Below the pieces are notes generated by a model that was not told where the DNA came from, did no database searches, and saw only the letters and a program-made list of their open reading frames with translations. 64,000 nucleotides of DNA, taken from NCBI GenBank assembly GCA_021775095.1, contig JAJFII010000010.1, forward strand, positions 1 through 64,000, read 5' to 3'. Shown here piece after piece: positions 28,696 to 37,621 of this stretch. The position numbers and the translations under genes were made by a program. Position 1 is the first letter of the stretch. Every line of letters begins with the position of its first letter. The DNA is from Rhodospirillales bacterium. Its GTDB lineage: Bacteria > Pseudomonadota > Alphaproteobacteria > Rhodospirillales > Casp-alpha2.

Positions 28696-29205
28696 TTAAC
28701 GGAGTTTCTCTTGAAAACACTCAGCAGGAAAACGAAATCCTAATGGCTTCATAGGCGTTTCGTTCAACGAAGCTTCCAGTTTCTCCAGATCAAAGGAACT
28801 TCCATCAGCTAACGTATGATCAGCATAAAACTGCATCGCGAAAGCCAAATCATTCATCGAACCCAGAACGCTCCGTGATGCCGTCTTGCAAACCGAATAC
28901 CTATCCAGACGGGCCATAATATCGCCCACTTGTTTCGGTGCCAGATTTTGGTTTGTCATGGCATGAACCAGCTTTATTCGGAAGTATTCTATAATGGCAA
29001 AGAACGGAATGCCGTCCTGCGGCAACGGGAACACAAAGGAATACAGCGTCGCCGCATTCGTCATTAAAACGGCATCGTGATCTTCCGTAAGAGCGATTAG
29101 GTTTGCATACCAATGTTCAATCCATGGCGTACCACCAACAGGGCTAGGATCAAGTTTGACATCTATGGCTTTGGCGAGTTTTGCCGTTGAATGGATAAAA
29201 AGCAT
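28696..29205 (-). CDS. Hypothetical protein, possibly DUF6933-like
   Basis: The 169-residue soluble protein starts MLFIHSTAKLAK and contains WIEHWYANLIAL and DAVLMTNAATLYSFVF. This combination resembles a family of uncharacterised proteins that I recall as DUF6933, but I am not certain. It has no signal or membrane segment. The gene stands alone, convergent with the sulfatase gene. Function unknown. Confidence 0.6.
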   Translation of the reverse strand: MLFIHSTAKLAKAIDVKLDPSPVGGTPWIEHWYANLIALTEDHDAVLMTNAATLYSFVFPLPQDGIPFFAIIEYFRIKLVHAMTNQNLAPKQVGDIMARLDRYSVCKTASRSVLGSMNDLAFAMQFYADHTLADGSSFDLEKLEASLNETPMKPLGFRFPAECFQEKLR

Positions 29206-29352
29206 CGATCACGAATACCAGACATTGCCCTGTGAAACCTGAGACATGAGTACCGACATTTATTTTCTTTCGCGGTGATTAAGGAAACAACCGTTTGTTT
29301 GTCTTGCCGCCGGGATGGCGCTTGCCGGATCCCTGAATTTATTGCGCTCGTA

Positions 29353-29793
29353 TTAAAAACCAATCTGTGGCGCTTCGGCTACCACTTCCGCGTCGTCAGT
29401 TGAGCCAAATACTTCTTCCTGAATAACCTTGTCGGTAATCTCGGCAAGGTAATCGACAAGGGCTTCATTGATCTGCTCGAACTCCGCCCAGAGCACACCG
29501 TCAATGAACGACTGGGGCGCACTGATCACAATGCTTTGCCGCCTCATGCGCGGATACCGATAGGGTCGAATTCCATAGCGCCGGCACAGGGCAATAAACA
29601 ACTGACGAGACCAGGGATCAGCTAGGCTAAACCTGATCTCGACAGGTTTCTCCTTGCCTGTCGCTTCCTTCAAACGCGCCCGAATGCGCTCAGCAGCAGC
29701 ACCAGCGGCGAGCTTTTCGCCGTCAGTTGCACCGCCCGCAAACAACGCTTCAATCTTTTGGAGTTTCTCGCGCAGAACCTGCTCAGAAGGCAT
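29353..29793 (-). CDS. Hypothetical protein, 146 aa
   Basis: The N-terminal half (about 1-50) is a helical, charged segment (LREKLQKIEALFAGGATDGE...AAAERIRARL) resembling the start of DUF2786-type proteins. The second half has RPYRYPRMRRQSIVISAPQS and an acidic C-terminus. I chose ATG 29793, which has GGA at the right distance and where family-like sequence begins; the frame runs further upstream but reads as noise. Function is unknown; related proteins occur in phages and plasmids as well as chromosomes. Confidence 0.65.
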   Translation of the reverse strand: MPSEQVLREKLQKIEALFAGGATDGEKLAAGAAAERIRARLKEATGKEKPVEIRFSLADPWSRQLFIALCRRYGIRPYRYPRMRRQSIVISAPQSFIDGVLWAEFEQINEALVDYLAEITDKVIQEEVFGSTDDAEVVAEAPQIGF

Positions 29794-30039
29794 TATCAAT
29801 TCCAATGGCATTTTTATAGGTAGTTTCGGTAACACAGGACCACAGGTTTCCGCAAATATTATTGCTCTGGGTGCTGAGATTGTATTCACCCGACAGTCGG
29901 AGAATACTAGCAACTGTATCTGGGAATCGGAAATCCGCGTTGTTGTCGAAAACCCGAAAGAATGCGTTTTCCCCATAAAGCCGGATCCGACAAGGCCTAA
30001 CTTTATGGCTTTTCATTTTTTCACAGGGAATCCCAAACC

Positions 30040-30064
30040 AGTCATCTGCCTACGCCAGATGACT
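30040..30064. terminator. Perfect 9-bp palindromic hairpin
   Basis: AGTCATCTG and CAGATGACT enclose a 7-base loop in the gap between the sugar-binding-protein gene and the hypothetical gene at 29353. It is not followed by a good T-run on either strand, so it may be a second transcription stop or an mRNA-stabilising stem. Confidence 0.4.
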
Positions 30065-30102
30065 TCCTAAAAAAGGTCCTTTTTCCAGTTGCCAGTTGGC
30101 GC

Positions 30103-30133
30103 AAAAAAGAAAGGAGCGGTTTCTCGCCCCTTT
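30103..30133 (-). terminator. Intrinsic terminator of the sugar ABC operon
   Basis: On the minus strand AAAGGGGCG and CGCTCCTTT pair (one G-U) around a 6-base loop, followed by C and a run of six T. It lies 23 bp after the stop of the binding-protein gene. Confidence 0.85.
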
Positions 30134-30156
30134 TCCAGTTTGAACAGGGAGGTTTG

Positions 30157-31149
30157 TTATTGTACGAGACAGCTTTTCGCATTTTCAGACGTACAAACAT
30201 CCAGACCTGTGTAAATGGGGTCGGCAACTTTTTTACCGGCCACCAAGTCTTTTAAGATAAACATCGCCTTGTAACCCATTTCGAATGGACGTTGGCCGAC
30301 CTGGCCATTTGAAAGACCATCATTTAACTGCTCCATTTGCATGGGCAATGTATCCGCAACAACAAGTGTCAGCTTTCCGGAATCAAGCTTGCTCTTATAA
30401 GGTTTAACGGCCTGGCGATAGGCATTATCAAACCATTGCGTAAATGCACCTGTTGATATGAAAGCCGCCAGATTTTTTTCTTTTGCCAGTATATCTGTCA
30501 AACCTTGAACGGCTTTCTTGCCATCATCATCCGTGATAAGCGGGCAACCGGCGACTTCGGTCCAGCCGTTTTTGCCTTTTAGCATATTGCCAGGAGGCGT
30601 CGTTCCGGATTCTCCGCCCAATGTGTCGCGGATGCCTTGTAATCTTTCGTTATGGTTGGCCGCGGCTGCACCGCCCGTTTGCAAACAAACACTGCCGCCA
30701 TTTGGCTGTAATTTCTGGGCGATTTTGGCAAGATTTACACCAATATCGTAGTTTTTGGTTCCTACATATGTCGCCCGAATTGATTTGTCTTTTTCAAGTA
30801 AATCTGAATCCCAGGTCATAATCGGAATGCCAGCGGCAGCGGCAGCCTTCAGGGCTTTACCCATGGCTGGTGCGTTAGACGGTGCGACGGCAATTCCATC
30901 GACGCCTTTACTGATCAAATCCTGAACGATTTGGATTTGTTCCATTTCCGTATGCTCGCCGGGGCCAATATAAACACATTCAACATCTGAAAGCTCTTTT
31001 TCAGCTTTCCGACAGCCATCGCGGGCTAAGTCAAAGAAAGGGTTATTCATCGCTTTGGGCACGAGCGCCAATTGCAATTTACCTGCGGCCATTGCAGCCG
31101 ACGGCAGAATAACGGCAGCGACCATCGCTGCTGAAAGTATCTTTTTCAT
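30157..31149 (-). CDS. Sugar/inositol ABC transporter periplasmic-binding protein
   Basis: The 330-residue protein has a signal peptide (ILSAAMVAAVILPSAAMA) and the RbsB-type periplasmic-binding fold, with KAMNNPFFDLARDG, ISKGVDGIAVAPSNAPAMG and MTWDSDLL. It ends with a Cys-containing tail (DVCTSENAKSCLVQ). It is the last gene of the operon iolG-remnant-ATPase-permease-binding protein. Position next to iolG suggests myo-inositol or a related polyol, but fructose- and ribose-type ligands are not excluded. Confidence 0.88.
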   Translation of the reverse strand: MKKILSAAMVAAVILPSAAMAAGKLQLALVPKAMNNPFFDLARDGCRKAEKELSDVECVYIGPGEHTEMEQIQIVQDLISKGVDGIAVAPSNAPAMGKALKAAAAAGIPIMTWDSDLLEKDKSIRATYVGTKNYDIGVNLAKIAQKLQPNGGSVCLQTGGAAAANHNERLQGIRDTLGGESGTTPPGNMLKGKNGWTEVAGCPLITDDDGKKAVQGLTDILAKEKNLAAFISTGAFTQWFDNAYRQAVKPYKSKLDSGKLTLVVADTLPMQMEQLNDGLSNGQVGQRPFEMGYKAMFILKDLVAGKKVADPIYTGLDVCTSENAKSCLVQ

Positions 31150-31195
31150 AAATAATTGCCTCCAAGGTTTGGGTTGATAATACGAAAAATCTCCT

Positions 31196-32212
31196 TCAGG
31201 ACTTTTCGCGGTTGCGGATCTGTTCCAGCAGAACTGCCAGAATTAGGAACAAACCAACAAAAAACTGCTGCCAAAGAGCATCAATGCCCGCCAGCAGCAG
31301 GGAATTTCGAATTAACTCCATAAGAGCCGCTCCAATGGGGGCACCAAAGGCATAGGCGACGCCACCCATTAGGTTTGCTCCGCCAATAACTGTTGCAGCA
31401 ATGACGTTTAGTTCATAGGTAACTCCCAGGGCATTTGTTACTGAACCGAACCATCCGACCAAAAGGAAGGCTGCGAGCCCCGCGCAAAGGGAGCAAAGAA
31501 CATAAACCGATACGATGACCTGCTCGACCGGGATACCAGCCATTTTTGCTGCGTTTTGATTGCCACCAACTGCGAAAACCCAACGTCCCCAAGTTGTGTA
31601 GCGGTATACCCACCAAAAAACGACAGTCAGGATCATCATCACCCAGACAGGATTGGGAACACCAACGACGCTTTCTCCGCCGATCCACTCGAATAGATCT
31701 TGATCAGGGCCGAATTCATAGATCATTTTGTTGTTTGAAATAACCATGCCAATTGATCGAGCAATCGCCAACATTCCCAGAGTCACAACAAACGGTGCCA
31801 TCCGCAAATAGGCGATGAGCCAGCCATTAATGAACCCGACAATTGCCGCCGTTCCCATACAGGCTGCAAATCCCAAACCGATTGAATAACCCTGCTGCAT
31901 CACCAGACCGGTTACGACGCCCGTCAATCCCATCAGCGAACCAACGGACAAGTCGATCCCCGCTGTGACAATAACCGCCGACATGCCTAGCGCCATAATG
32001 CCAAAAAAGGCAAAATTCCGAGTGATATTGAACATGTTGCGTTCTGTCATGAAGACATCGGAAACCTGGCTCATTACGGCGGCCATCACCAAAATTGCCA
32101 TGGCTACCCAAAAAGGTTGGGATCGTGTAATTGCCTGCAGTCCGCTCATCTCTTGTTTTGCAGAGATCGATTCGTCAATATCGGCGTGTGATGTTTCTTT
32201 ACTGTTTGTCAT
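31196..32212 (-). CDS. Sugar/inositol ABC transporter permease (RbsC family)
   Basis: The 338-residue membrane protein has about nine helices with the RbsC hallmark GIDLSVGSLMGLTGVV and TVIGGANLMGGV. It transports the sugar delivered by the binding protein encoded 46 bp downstream. It overlaps the ATPase gene by 4 bp. Confidence 0.9.
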   Translation of the reverse strand: MTNSKETSHADIDESISAKQEMSGLQAITRSQPFWVAMAILVMAAVMSQVSDVFMTERNMFNITRNFAFFGIMALGMSAVIVTAGIDLSVGSLMGLTGVVTGLVMQQGYSIGLGFAACMGTAAIVGFINGWLIAYLRMAPFVVTLGMLAIARSIGMVISNNKMIYEFGPDQDLFEWIGGESVVGVPNPVWVMMILTVVFWWVYRYTTWGRWVFAVGGNQNAAKMAGIPVEQVIVSVYVLCSLCAGLAAFLLVGWFGSVTNALGVTYELNVIAATVIGGANLMGGVAYAFGAPIGAALMELIRNSLLLAGIDALWQQFFVGLFLILAVLLEQIRNREKS

Positions 32213-32949
32213 GCGGTTTCGATAGCTCCTATGATCAACCCGGTGATCTCTTCAGGGCTGGTATCGCCGATCGGCCTGTCAGCAACTTTGGAGCCGCGTC
32301 GAAGAACGGCAACCCGGTCACAGACAGAAAAGACATCCGGCATACGATGAGATACCAATACGACGGCATGATTTGCTTCTTTCAAGCGGTGGATAAGATC
32401 CAGAACTTCGGCCACCTGGCGAACCGAAATCGCCGCTGTCGGCTCATCCATTAACACCAGTTTCGGCTCACTCAATCTGGTTCGGGCAATCGCAACGGCT
32501 TGTCGTTGCCCGCCGGACATTTGACGTACCAGGTCGCGGGGTCTTGTCTCTGATTTTAATTCAGCAAACAGTTCGGCGGCACGTTCGTTCATCGCCTCGT
32601 GATCGAGATATTTAATCGGACCAATGCGTCGATGTAGTTCGCGGCCCAAAAAAACGTTGGCTGCCGCCGTCAAATTGTCACAAAGGGCCAAATCTTGATA
32701 AACAATTTCAATTCCTTTTTCGCGCGCATCCATCGGCTTTGTAAAATGAACGTCTTCACCGTCCAAATGCATATTTCCGGAACTTGGCGGAAAGTTTCCC
32801 GCTATTATCTTCATCAGGGTCGATTTTCCGGCACCATTGTCACCCATAAGGCCAACTGCTTCTCCGGCATTAATTTCTAAATCAACGCCAAGCAGCGCGT
32901 GAATTGCGCCAAAATTCTTCGTCACTTGATTAAGGCTTAATAGCGTCAT
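32209..32949 (-). CDS. Sugar/inositol ABC transporter ATPase (single-domain, FrcA-like)
   Basis: The 246-residue ATPase has Walker A GDNGAGKST, signature MSGGQRQ, Walker B LVLMDEP and the switch histidine in LVSHRM. RbsA/MglA proteins carry two ATPase domains of about 500 residues; this single-domain form is typical of FrcA-type importers in alphaproteobacteria. It would act as a homodimer. A 247-bp AT-rich gap (32950-33196) before it could hold an internal promoter. Confidence 0.88.
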   Translation of the reverse strand: MTLLSLNQVTKNFGAIHALLGVDLEINAGEAVGLMGDNGAGKSTLMKIIAGNFPPSSGNMHLDGEDVHFTKPMDAREKGIEIVYQDLALCDNLTAAANVFLGRELHRRIGPIKYLDHEAMNERAAELFAELKSETRPRDLVRQMSGGQRQAVAIARTRLSEPKLVLMDEPTAAISVRQVAEVLDLIHRLKEANHAVVLVSHRMPDVFSVCDRVAVLRRGSKVADRPIGDTSPEEITGLIIGAIETA

Positions 32950-33196
32950 CCCGTATGTGTCCCCTGCAGCACCCCGTTTTTATATAGGCCTTCGATCGCC
33001 CACTATTGGTTCTGAAAATAAACCGTAACAACAGAAAATCATTTTTGCAACATTAGTTTCATAATACCATCTTATGCAATATATTTTGCGTACATTTTAT
33101 TCAAAAGTGAGTTTACGCCATACAAATTGCGTCTACTCCAACAATATAACACTTTTTACTTGAGTTAAATTTCCACAGATATCATGTTCAGTTTTC

Positions 33197-33458
33197 TTAC
33201 AGATTGGCAATCTCCATTTGCTCCCATTTCACGCCCAATACCGGATCAACGATACCACTGAAGGAATCAACAATCCCATGCGCCGACGAAACAGCCATGC
33301 GTTCCGCACCTTCGCGTGTCCTGCCAGCCAACTGGTGTGTCAGGATAACGTGGTCGGACGTTGATAGAAAATGGTTTGGTTCTGGCGACCTGCTCTCAAA
33401 TTCGTTGACGGCGGGCAGTTCGCTTTTCCAGGGTTTTTTTCAATTGGTTCTTAATCAT
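33197..33458 (-). pseudogene. Deletion chimera: aldolase-type start joined to 2-hydroxyacid dehydrogenase end
   Basis: The remnant has a GGAG site and ATG, then MIKNQLKKTLEK, which resembles the first residues of HpcH/HpaI-type aldolases. After a frame change it continues ELPAVNEFE and then HVILTHQLAGRTREGAERMA, the C-terminal cofactor-site end of D-2-hydroxyacid dehydrogenases (usually NVILTPHIAGxTxEA). It ends at a stop at 33197. Both catalytic domains are missing. I infer one deletion that removed the middle of two adjacent genes. It lies 27 bp after iolG in the same operon. The aldolase half is less certain. Confidence 0.6.
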
Positions 33459-33485
33459 AAAGGGCTCCGATGATCAGATTTGTTT

Positions 33486-34493
33486 TCAAACAATTTCTTC
33501 TACCCTGACCATTCGCCCTTCGACCATTGATTTGTAAGCCGCCTCAGCCAATACCAGTGCTTTCCGACCATCTTCAAAACCAACTTCCGGTGTCGTTCCT
33601 TTTTCAATGCAATTTACAAAAGCTGATATTTCAGCCATAAATGCCTGCTCATAGCGCTCGATAAAAAAATTAAGATAGGGTGCCGCCGATTCACTTTCTT
33701 TTGCGTTAAAGCGTTTAACTTCATGGGGCTTTCGATTGCCACTGAGCAGCATTCCTTGTGTGCCTAGCAGTTCTATTCTTTGATCGTACCCATAGACGGC
33801 TGTTCGTGAGTTATTGATATGACATTGTTTTCCATCTGCCGTACGCATCAGGATCATCGCCGTATCGACTTCGTCCAACTCGCCACATAGCTCCGGGTCA
33901 ATCAAAGCGTTCGCAAAAGCAAAGACCTCAACCGGTTCGTCATCGAGCATAAAACGAGCAAGATCAAAATCATGAATTGTCATGTCGCGCAACAGACCGC
34001 CAGCGGCTTCCAGATAGGAACGGGGGGGCATTTCAGGGTCACGCGATGAAATGATGACTTGATGTAAATCGCCGATCTCACCGGCTCGCATTGCGTCACG
34101 CGCGGCTCTATGACCGGGATCGAACCGCCGGTTGAACCCGAGCTGAATTATCGGATTTGAACCGGCAATAAATTCAGCGCAACGATTAACCCGGGTGATA
34201 TCCAAATCAATCGGCTTTTCACAGAGAACTGGTTTTCCAGATTTTACGGCCATCTCAATATAGTCAGCGTGTGTTTCAGTGGCCGTCGCAATGAGAATTC
34301 CATCAATATCCGGTGATGCGAATATTTCGGCAACATCCGAAACCACCGTGGCACCGTAAAGATTACCGGCCTCTTCTGCGGCAGGCTGATAAACATCGAA
34401 TACAGCCGCAAGCGTTGTCTGTTTATGCGCCGCAATATTTGCCGCGTGCATCTTTCCTATCCGTCCACATCCAAGAACTGCGATATTAGCCAT
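33486..34493 (-). CDS. iolG: Inositol 2-dehydrogenase-like oxidoreductase
   Basis: The 335-residue Gfo/Idh/MocA-family enzyme has the NAD-binding VLGCGRIGKMHAAN, the catalytic lysine in VLCEKPIDLD, and GFNRRFDPGH and DMTIHDFDLARF with the active-site Asp/His. Inositol 2-dehydrogenase oxidises myo-inositol to 2-keto-myo-inositol with NAD. The wrecked iolD gene divergent from it and the sugar ABC operon after it support the inositol assignment. Related scyllo-inositol or sugar dehydrogenases have the same folds. Confidence 0.85.
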   Translation of the reverse strand: MANIAVLGCGRIGKMHAANIAAHKQTTLAAVFDVYQPAAEEAGNLYGATVVSDVAEIFASPDIDGILIATATETHADYIEMAVKSGKPVLCEKPIDLDITRVNRCAEFIAGSNPIIQLGFNRRFDPGHRAARDAMRAGEIGDLHQVIISSRDPEMPPRSYLEAAGGLLRDMTIHDFDLARFMLDDEPVEVFAFANALIDPELCGELDEVDTAMILMRTADGKQCHINNSRTAVYGYDQRIELLGTQGMLLSGNRKPHEVKRFNAKESESAAPYLNFFIERYEQAFMAEISAFVNCIEKGTTPEVGFEDGRKALVLAEAAYKSMVEGRMVRVEEIV

Positions 34494-34608
34494 CTCAATT
34501 CGCTCCTATTATCTCAGGTTTTAATTCGGCAATAATTGTTTCAATTTTTCAAATTCGTCAATATTTATTGATATTAAACCGATTGTCGAAATTGCGAAAA
34601 GGGGGACC

Positions 34609-35373
34609 GTGGTGCGTAGCGGAACAATTGAATTGACCATGGCACAGGCTTCGATCCGTTATTTATGCACCACGTTTATCTTAACTGATGGCGAATAAGT
34701 CCCTTTATTCGCCGGTGGAATTGGTAGTTTTAGACACGGCATTGTGACATGTCTGGTGAAAGCACTGGCGGCGGTTCAGGATAAACCGCCCGCCTACCGT
34801 GGACAAAAATTAGCCCTCAGTGGCGCTGGCCGCCATAGCCTGTGGGAAAGCGAAGCGCCACCGCCAGATTATGAGTGCGGCAAGTTCTGTCGAGTTGGGG
34901 GCGACCAATAGGGTAACAGCGGCAGGCACGGCACACGCCAGCCGTTTAACATTGCCGCTCCTAAGCGGCCCTATTGTCGCCAACTGCCGACCGGATCCGG
35001 TGCTGCACCGGTTGAGAATTTTGGGCATTCGTCGCTGCCGCACTCTGTTGTCGCAATGCTCGACACCGATGATTACGGGCCGGCGTTTATTGGTTTGTGT
35101 CAGGACACCCAGAAAATCACTATCGACGATCCCACGGCTTTTTATGTGCGGCACCTGCATTCCATTTTACGCCCGCGCCCCTATGGCACACCGGTAATAG
35201 GAATCCATTCAGAAACCTTTACTTGGGTCCCGGGCGACGCTGCGTGGGATGTCGGTGTGCCGGAAGTCACCTATGCGACGACGCTGCACAAAGAGGGTGG
35301 GCAACCGGAATGGGAGCATGGTATTGTGCCGGATCAGGCGCGCGCCAAGCGACCGCACAAGGCCGAAATCTGA
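34609..35373 (+). pseudogene. iolD: iolD pseudogene (trihydroxycyclohexane-1,2-dione hydrolase)
   Basis: Segments of IolD are readable in order across several frames. They include ELTMAQASIRYL at the start, an in-frame TAA, then VPLFAGG and further along MALAAIACGKAKRHRQIM and TNRVTAAGTAHASRL in a second frame. Back in the first frame come ENFGHSS, YGPAFIGLCQDTQKITIDDP and SILRPRP. It then jumps to the C-terminal type WDVGVPEV. The product would be far shorter than the usual 610-640 residues. IolD opens the inositol ring after IolG and IolE; this copy cannot work. Stops, frameshifts and a large internal deletion show advanced decay. Confidence 0.8.
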
Positions 35374-35396
35374 CCCATTAACCAACGGTAAACCCT

Positions 35397-35996
35397 ATGT
35401 ATGTCCCGATAAATCCAGCCTGGTTGTTGCTGACCCTGATGGTCGGTGCGTTGGTGACAAACGGCCCGGCGGCGGCGCACAGTTTTAGCGTCGCCCTTAT
35501 CCTGCCGGCTTCGGCAATGGTGGCCGAGCAAAACAAACAGATCCGCCAGGGATTTATGCTGGCCACCGCTGAACGTGACGCCCACCCGGACCAGGAATCC
35601 GATGGTCACCTGGGCGGTCTCGATGTTTACATTACGGCCCTGCCTGCCGACGCACCCGACGGCACAGGGCCGGTCGCCGATCCGAGTGTTTTTGACATCG
35701 TCGTTGCCTTTGATGCCGGCCGTTATCTGACGCGTCTCAAAAACCACCTTGGCGAAAACCAGACCGCCGTGCTCTATCCGGCAACGCCACCCTTCCTGTG
35801 GTCCCAGACACCCGCAGTGGTGGCCTTTCGGGCGGCCTACCAAAAGCAGTTTGGTACGCCGCCGACAGCCGCCGCCGCACAGGGATACAACGCCGCCCGG
35901 CGGATTGATGCGGCGGTCCGTGGCCAAGCCGGTGCCGCTGATAAAAACCTGCTGGCGAGATCGTTCGAAGCCAGCGGCGATCATTTTACCTGGTAA
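35397..35996 (+). CDS. Short ABC-type periplasmic-binding-like protein
   Basis: The 199-residue product has a signal peptide (LLLTLMVGALVTNGPAAAH) followed by SVALILPASAMVAEQNKQIR, the start of a branched-chain amino-acid-type binding fold. It ends with VAFRAAYQKQFGTPPTAAAA and the usual C-terminal helix. Normal members have 370-400 residues, so about half the fold is missing between residues 80 and 110, yet the frame is intact. It could be a natural mini-protein or a deletion derivative still open by chance. It starts 23 bp after the iolD remnant. Confidence 0.6.
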   Translation: MYVPINPAWLLLTLMVGALVTNGPAAAHSFSVALILPASAMVAEQNKQIRQGFMLATAERDAHPDQESDGHLGGLDVYITALPADAPDGTGPVADPSVFDIVVAFDAGRYLTRLKNHLGENQTAVLYPATPPFLWSQTPAVVAFRAAYQKQFGTPPTAAAAQGYNAARRIDAAVRGQAGAADKNLLARSFEASGDHFTW

Positions 35997-36083
35997 TTGC
36001 GGCGGCGCCGCCACGGGCGGCTCCTGGCGGATCTTGTGCTGGATCTTTCGGCGGCGCTTTCGGCAGTGCGCTCGGTGCGCCGG

Positions 36084-36518
36084 TCATACCTTCCAAAGAT
36101 GGTCGATCAATCCGAGAAGAAGCGCGTAACGCCCGGTTTTGCTGATCGTCACCAACAGGATAAACAGCAGGAATCTGACTTTGAGAACACCGGCGGCGAA
36201 GGTCAGCGGATCGCCGATGACCGGCACCCAGGCAAACAGCAACGACCACACGCCATAGCGGTTGAAGAAACGACTGGCGCGCGCCAGTTGCGGTTCTGAA
36301 AAGGGAAACCACTTTCGATCCCGCCAGCGCAGGCAATAACGGCCCAGCCCCCAGTTAACCAGCGCCCCCAGGATATTGCCCGTACTGGCAGCCAGCAGCA
36401 GGCTGCCGGCATTAAAAGTGCCCGAAGCAACCATTCCGCCAAACAAGACTTCCGAGGAAAACGGCACGATGGTAGCGGCCAGCAGGGCACTCAGAAAAAG
36501 CCCGATATAACTTTCCAT
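36084..36518 (-). CDS. YqaA-like membrane protein (VTT/DedA-related)
   Basis: This 144-residue inner-membrane protein has four or five hydrophobic segments and the blocks SSEVLFGGMVASG and GNILGALVNWGLGRY. It also has WVPVIGDPLTFAAGVLKV, which marks the YqaA/SNARE-associated (VTT) family. Family members are poorly understood; some affect lipid transport or metal tolerance. I chose ATG 36518 because the upstream extension is hydrophilic and unlike the family. Downstream it converges on the short binding-protein gene. Confidence 0.82.
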   Translation of the reverse strand: MESYIGLFLSALLAATIVPFSSEVLFGGMVASGTFNAGSLLLAASTGNILGALVNWGLGRYCLRWRDRKWFPFSEPQLARASRFFNRYGVWSLLFAWVPVIGDPLTFAAGVLKVRFLLFILLVTISKTGRYALLLGLIDHLWKV

Positions 36519-37182
36519 TAAGCGCCGACTACATCCGTCATTTTTACCCAATTTTTTGCCATTTGAGATGGATGGTTTATCTTGCCGTTGCTGGAAGGTC
36601 AACAGGGGGTGGGGCCTGCGACCCATACACTATCGGTATTCTCCGAAGATACATGCCGAGGAAAACAGATATCTCTAACTACACCCGCATCAATATCGCA
36701 GAGCTGACAGGGGCTGTTAAATTAACACTGCGAAAATACCTCGGCTAAAAAACCCCTGCCGAAACAATCCTTAAATACCTCAACGCTGCACTTGGTTTGT
36801 GAATTTAGCGAGGTGCTGTTTCATTTGCCTGTCTTAGCGTGCCTGACCGGTCAGAAGGACAAAGAAAAGTACTGGTCGAATAACAAGCATTTTACAGACT
36901 GTGCAATATAGGACAGCGCGATCACAAATTTTTGTCTCTAATCGATAGCTTCAAGGTTTCCAATTGATTTCTTACTCCACTCTATCAACTCACCGGGTCC
37001 AAAACGGCTCGGCATTTTTTGACGTTATATGGGTAATCATCGCTCTGAGTTCTTTCTCCGCTCCCAATTGAACGCGCACCCAGGCCGAGACCGCATGTCC
37101 AGTAGATTGCTGGCAAGCGAACCGACCCTAGACACGCTGGCGGCATTTTCCGCAATTATTTTTACCAATGGAGAAATTAAAA
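36519..37182. other. Long gap with one copy of a direct repeat
   Basis: No gene is supported in these 664 bases. A plus-strand frame ending near 36748 (MPRKTDISNYTRINIAELTG...) has no ribosome-binding site and no family. The only clear structure is the 49-base repeat at 36873-36921. The ATG at 37168 is discussed with the next gene. Confidence 0.5.
36873..36921 (+). repeat. 49-bp direct repeat, copy 1
   Basis: This segment matches 38587-38635 in the same orientation, without gaps. The last part, CTGTGCAATATxxGACAGCG, is nearly identical, and the first half is diverged. The two copies flank the PA2779/PA2778 gene pair. Confidence 0.7.
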
Positions 37183-37608
37183 ATGTCTTATAAACAAATC
37201 AACTTGAAAGTCATTGCCACAGCCACGATCATCGCTTTTAGCACATCGGTTGTCCCCATCGTCCCCGTCAGCGCGGCCCTGATCGGTAATGATCGAGTTG
37301 CCCAAGCGCAGGCGGTGGAAGATAGCCGTGTCATTGTGAATGAATTTATGAACCGTGCCGACGAGCGCACACAATTCGAACAATTGGGTGTTAATCGCGA
37401 TGAAGCTAATCTTCGCGTCACTGCGCTCAGCGATATCGAAGTCGCGAAACTGGCCGAGAATATTAAAAGCACACCCGCAGGCCAAGGCGCCATCGGTGCC
37501 ATAATTGGTGCCGGGTTGCTGATTTTCATCGTCTTGCTGACTACCGACCTGCTCGGCTTCACCAGTGTCTTTGGTTTCACCAATAAAGGTTCGGCGAATC
37601 CAACCTAA
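37183..37608 (+). CDS. PA2779-family exported/membrane protein
   Basis: The 141-residue protein has an N-terminal hydrophobic export segment (VIATATIIAFSTSVVPIVP) and a helical middle with EQLGVNRDEANLRVTALSD and LAENIKSTPAGQG. A C-terminal membrane helix (IGAGLLIFIVLLTTDLLGF) follows. This is the pattern of PA2779-family proteins, normally encoded just before a PA2778-type cysteine peptidase as here. I prefer ATG 37183 with GGAG nine bases upstream over ATG 37168. The family role is unknown; the pairing suggests the two proteins work together at the membrane. Confidence 0.8.
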   Translation: MSYKQINLKVIATATIIAFSTSVVPIVPVSAALIGNDRVAQAQAVEDSRVIVNEFMNRADERTQFEQLGVNRDEANLRVTALSDIEVAKLAENIKSTPAGQGAIGAIIGAGLLIFIVLLTTDLLGFTSVFGFTNKGSANPT

Positions 37609-37621
37609 GCGCAGACGATTG

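Noticed and set aside
33204-33473. 89-codon plus-strand frame
   Set aside because: Antisense to the aldolase/dehydrogenase remnant, which has recognisable sequence on the minus strand.
35334-36014. 226-codon minus-strand frame over the short binding-protein gene
   Set aside because: The plus-strand frame has a signal peptide and recognisable binding-protein ends; the minus frame has neither.
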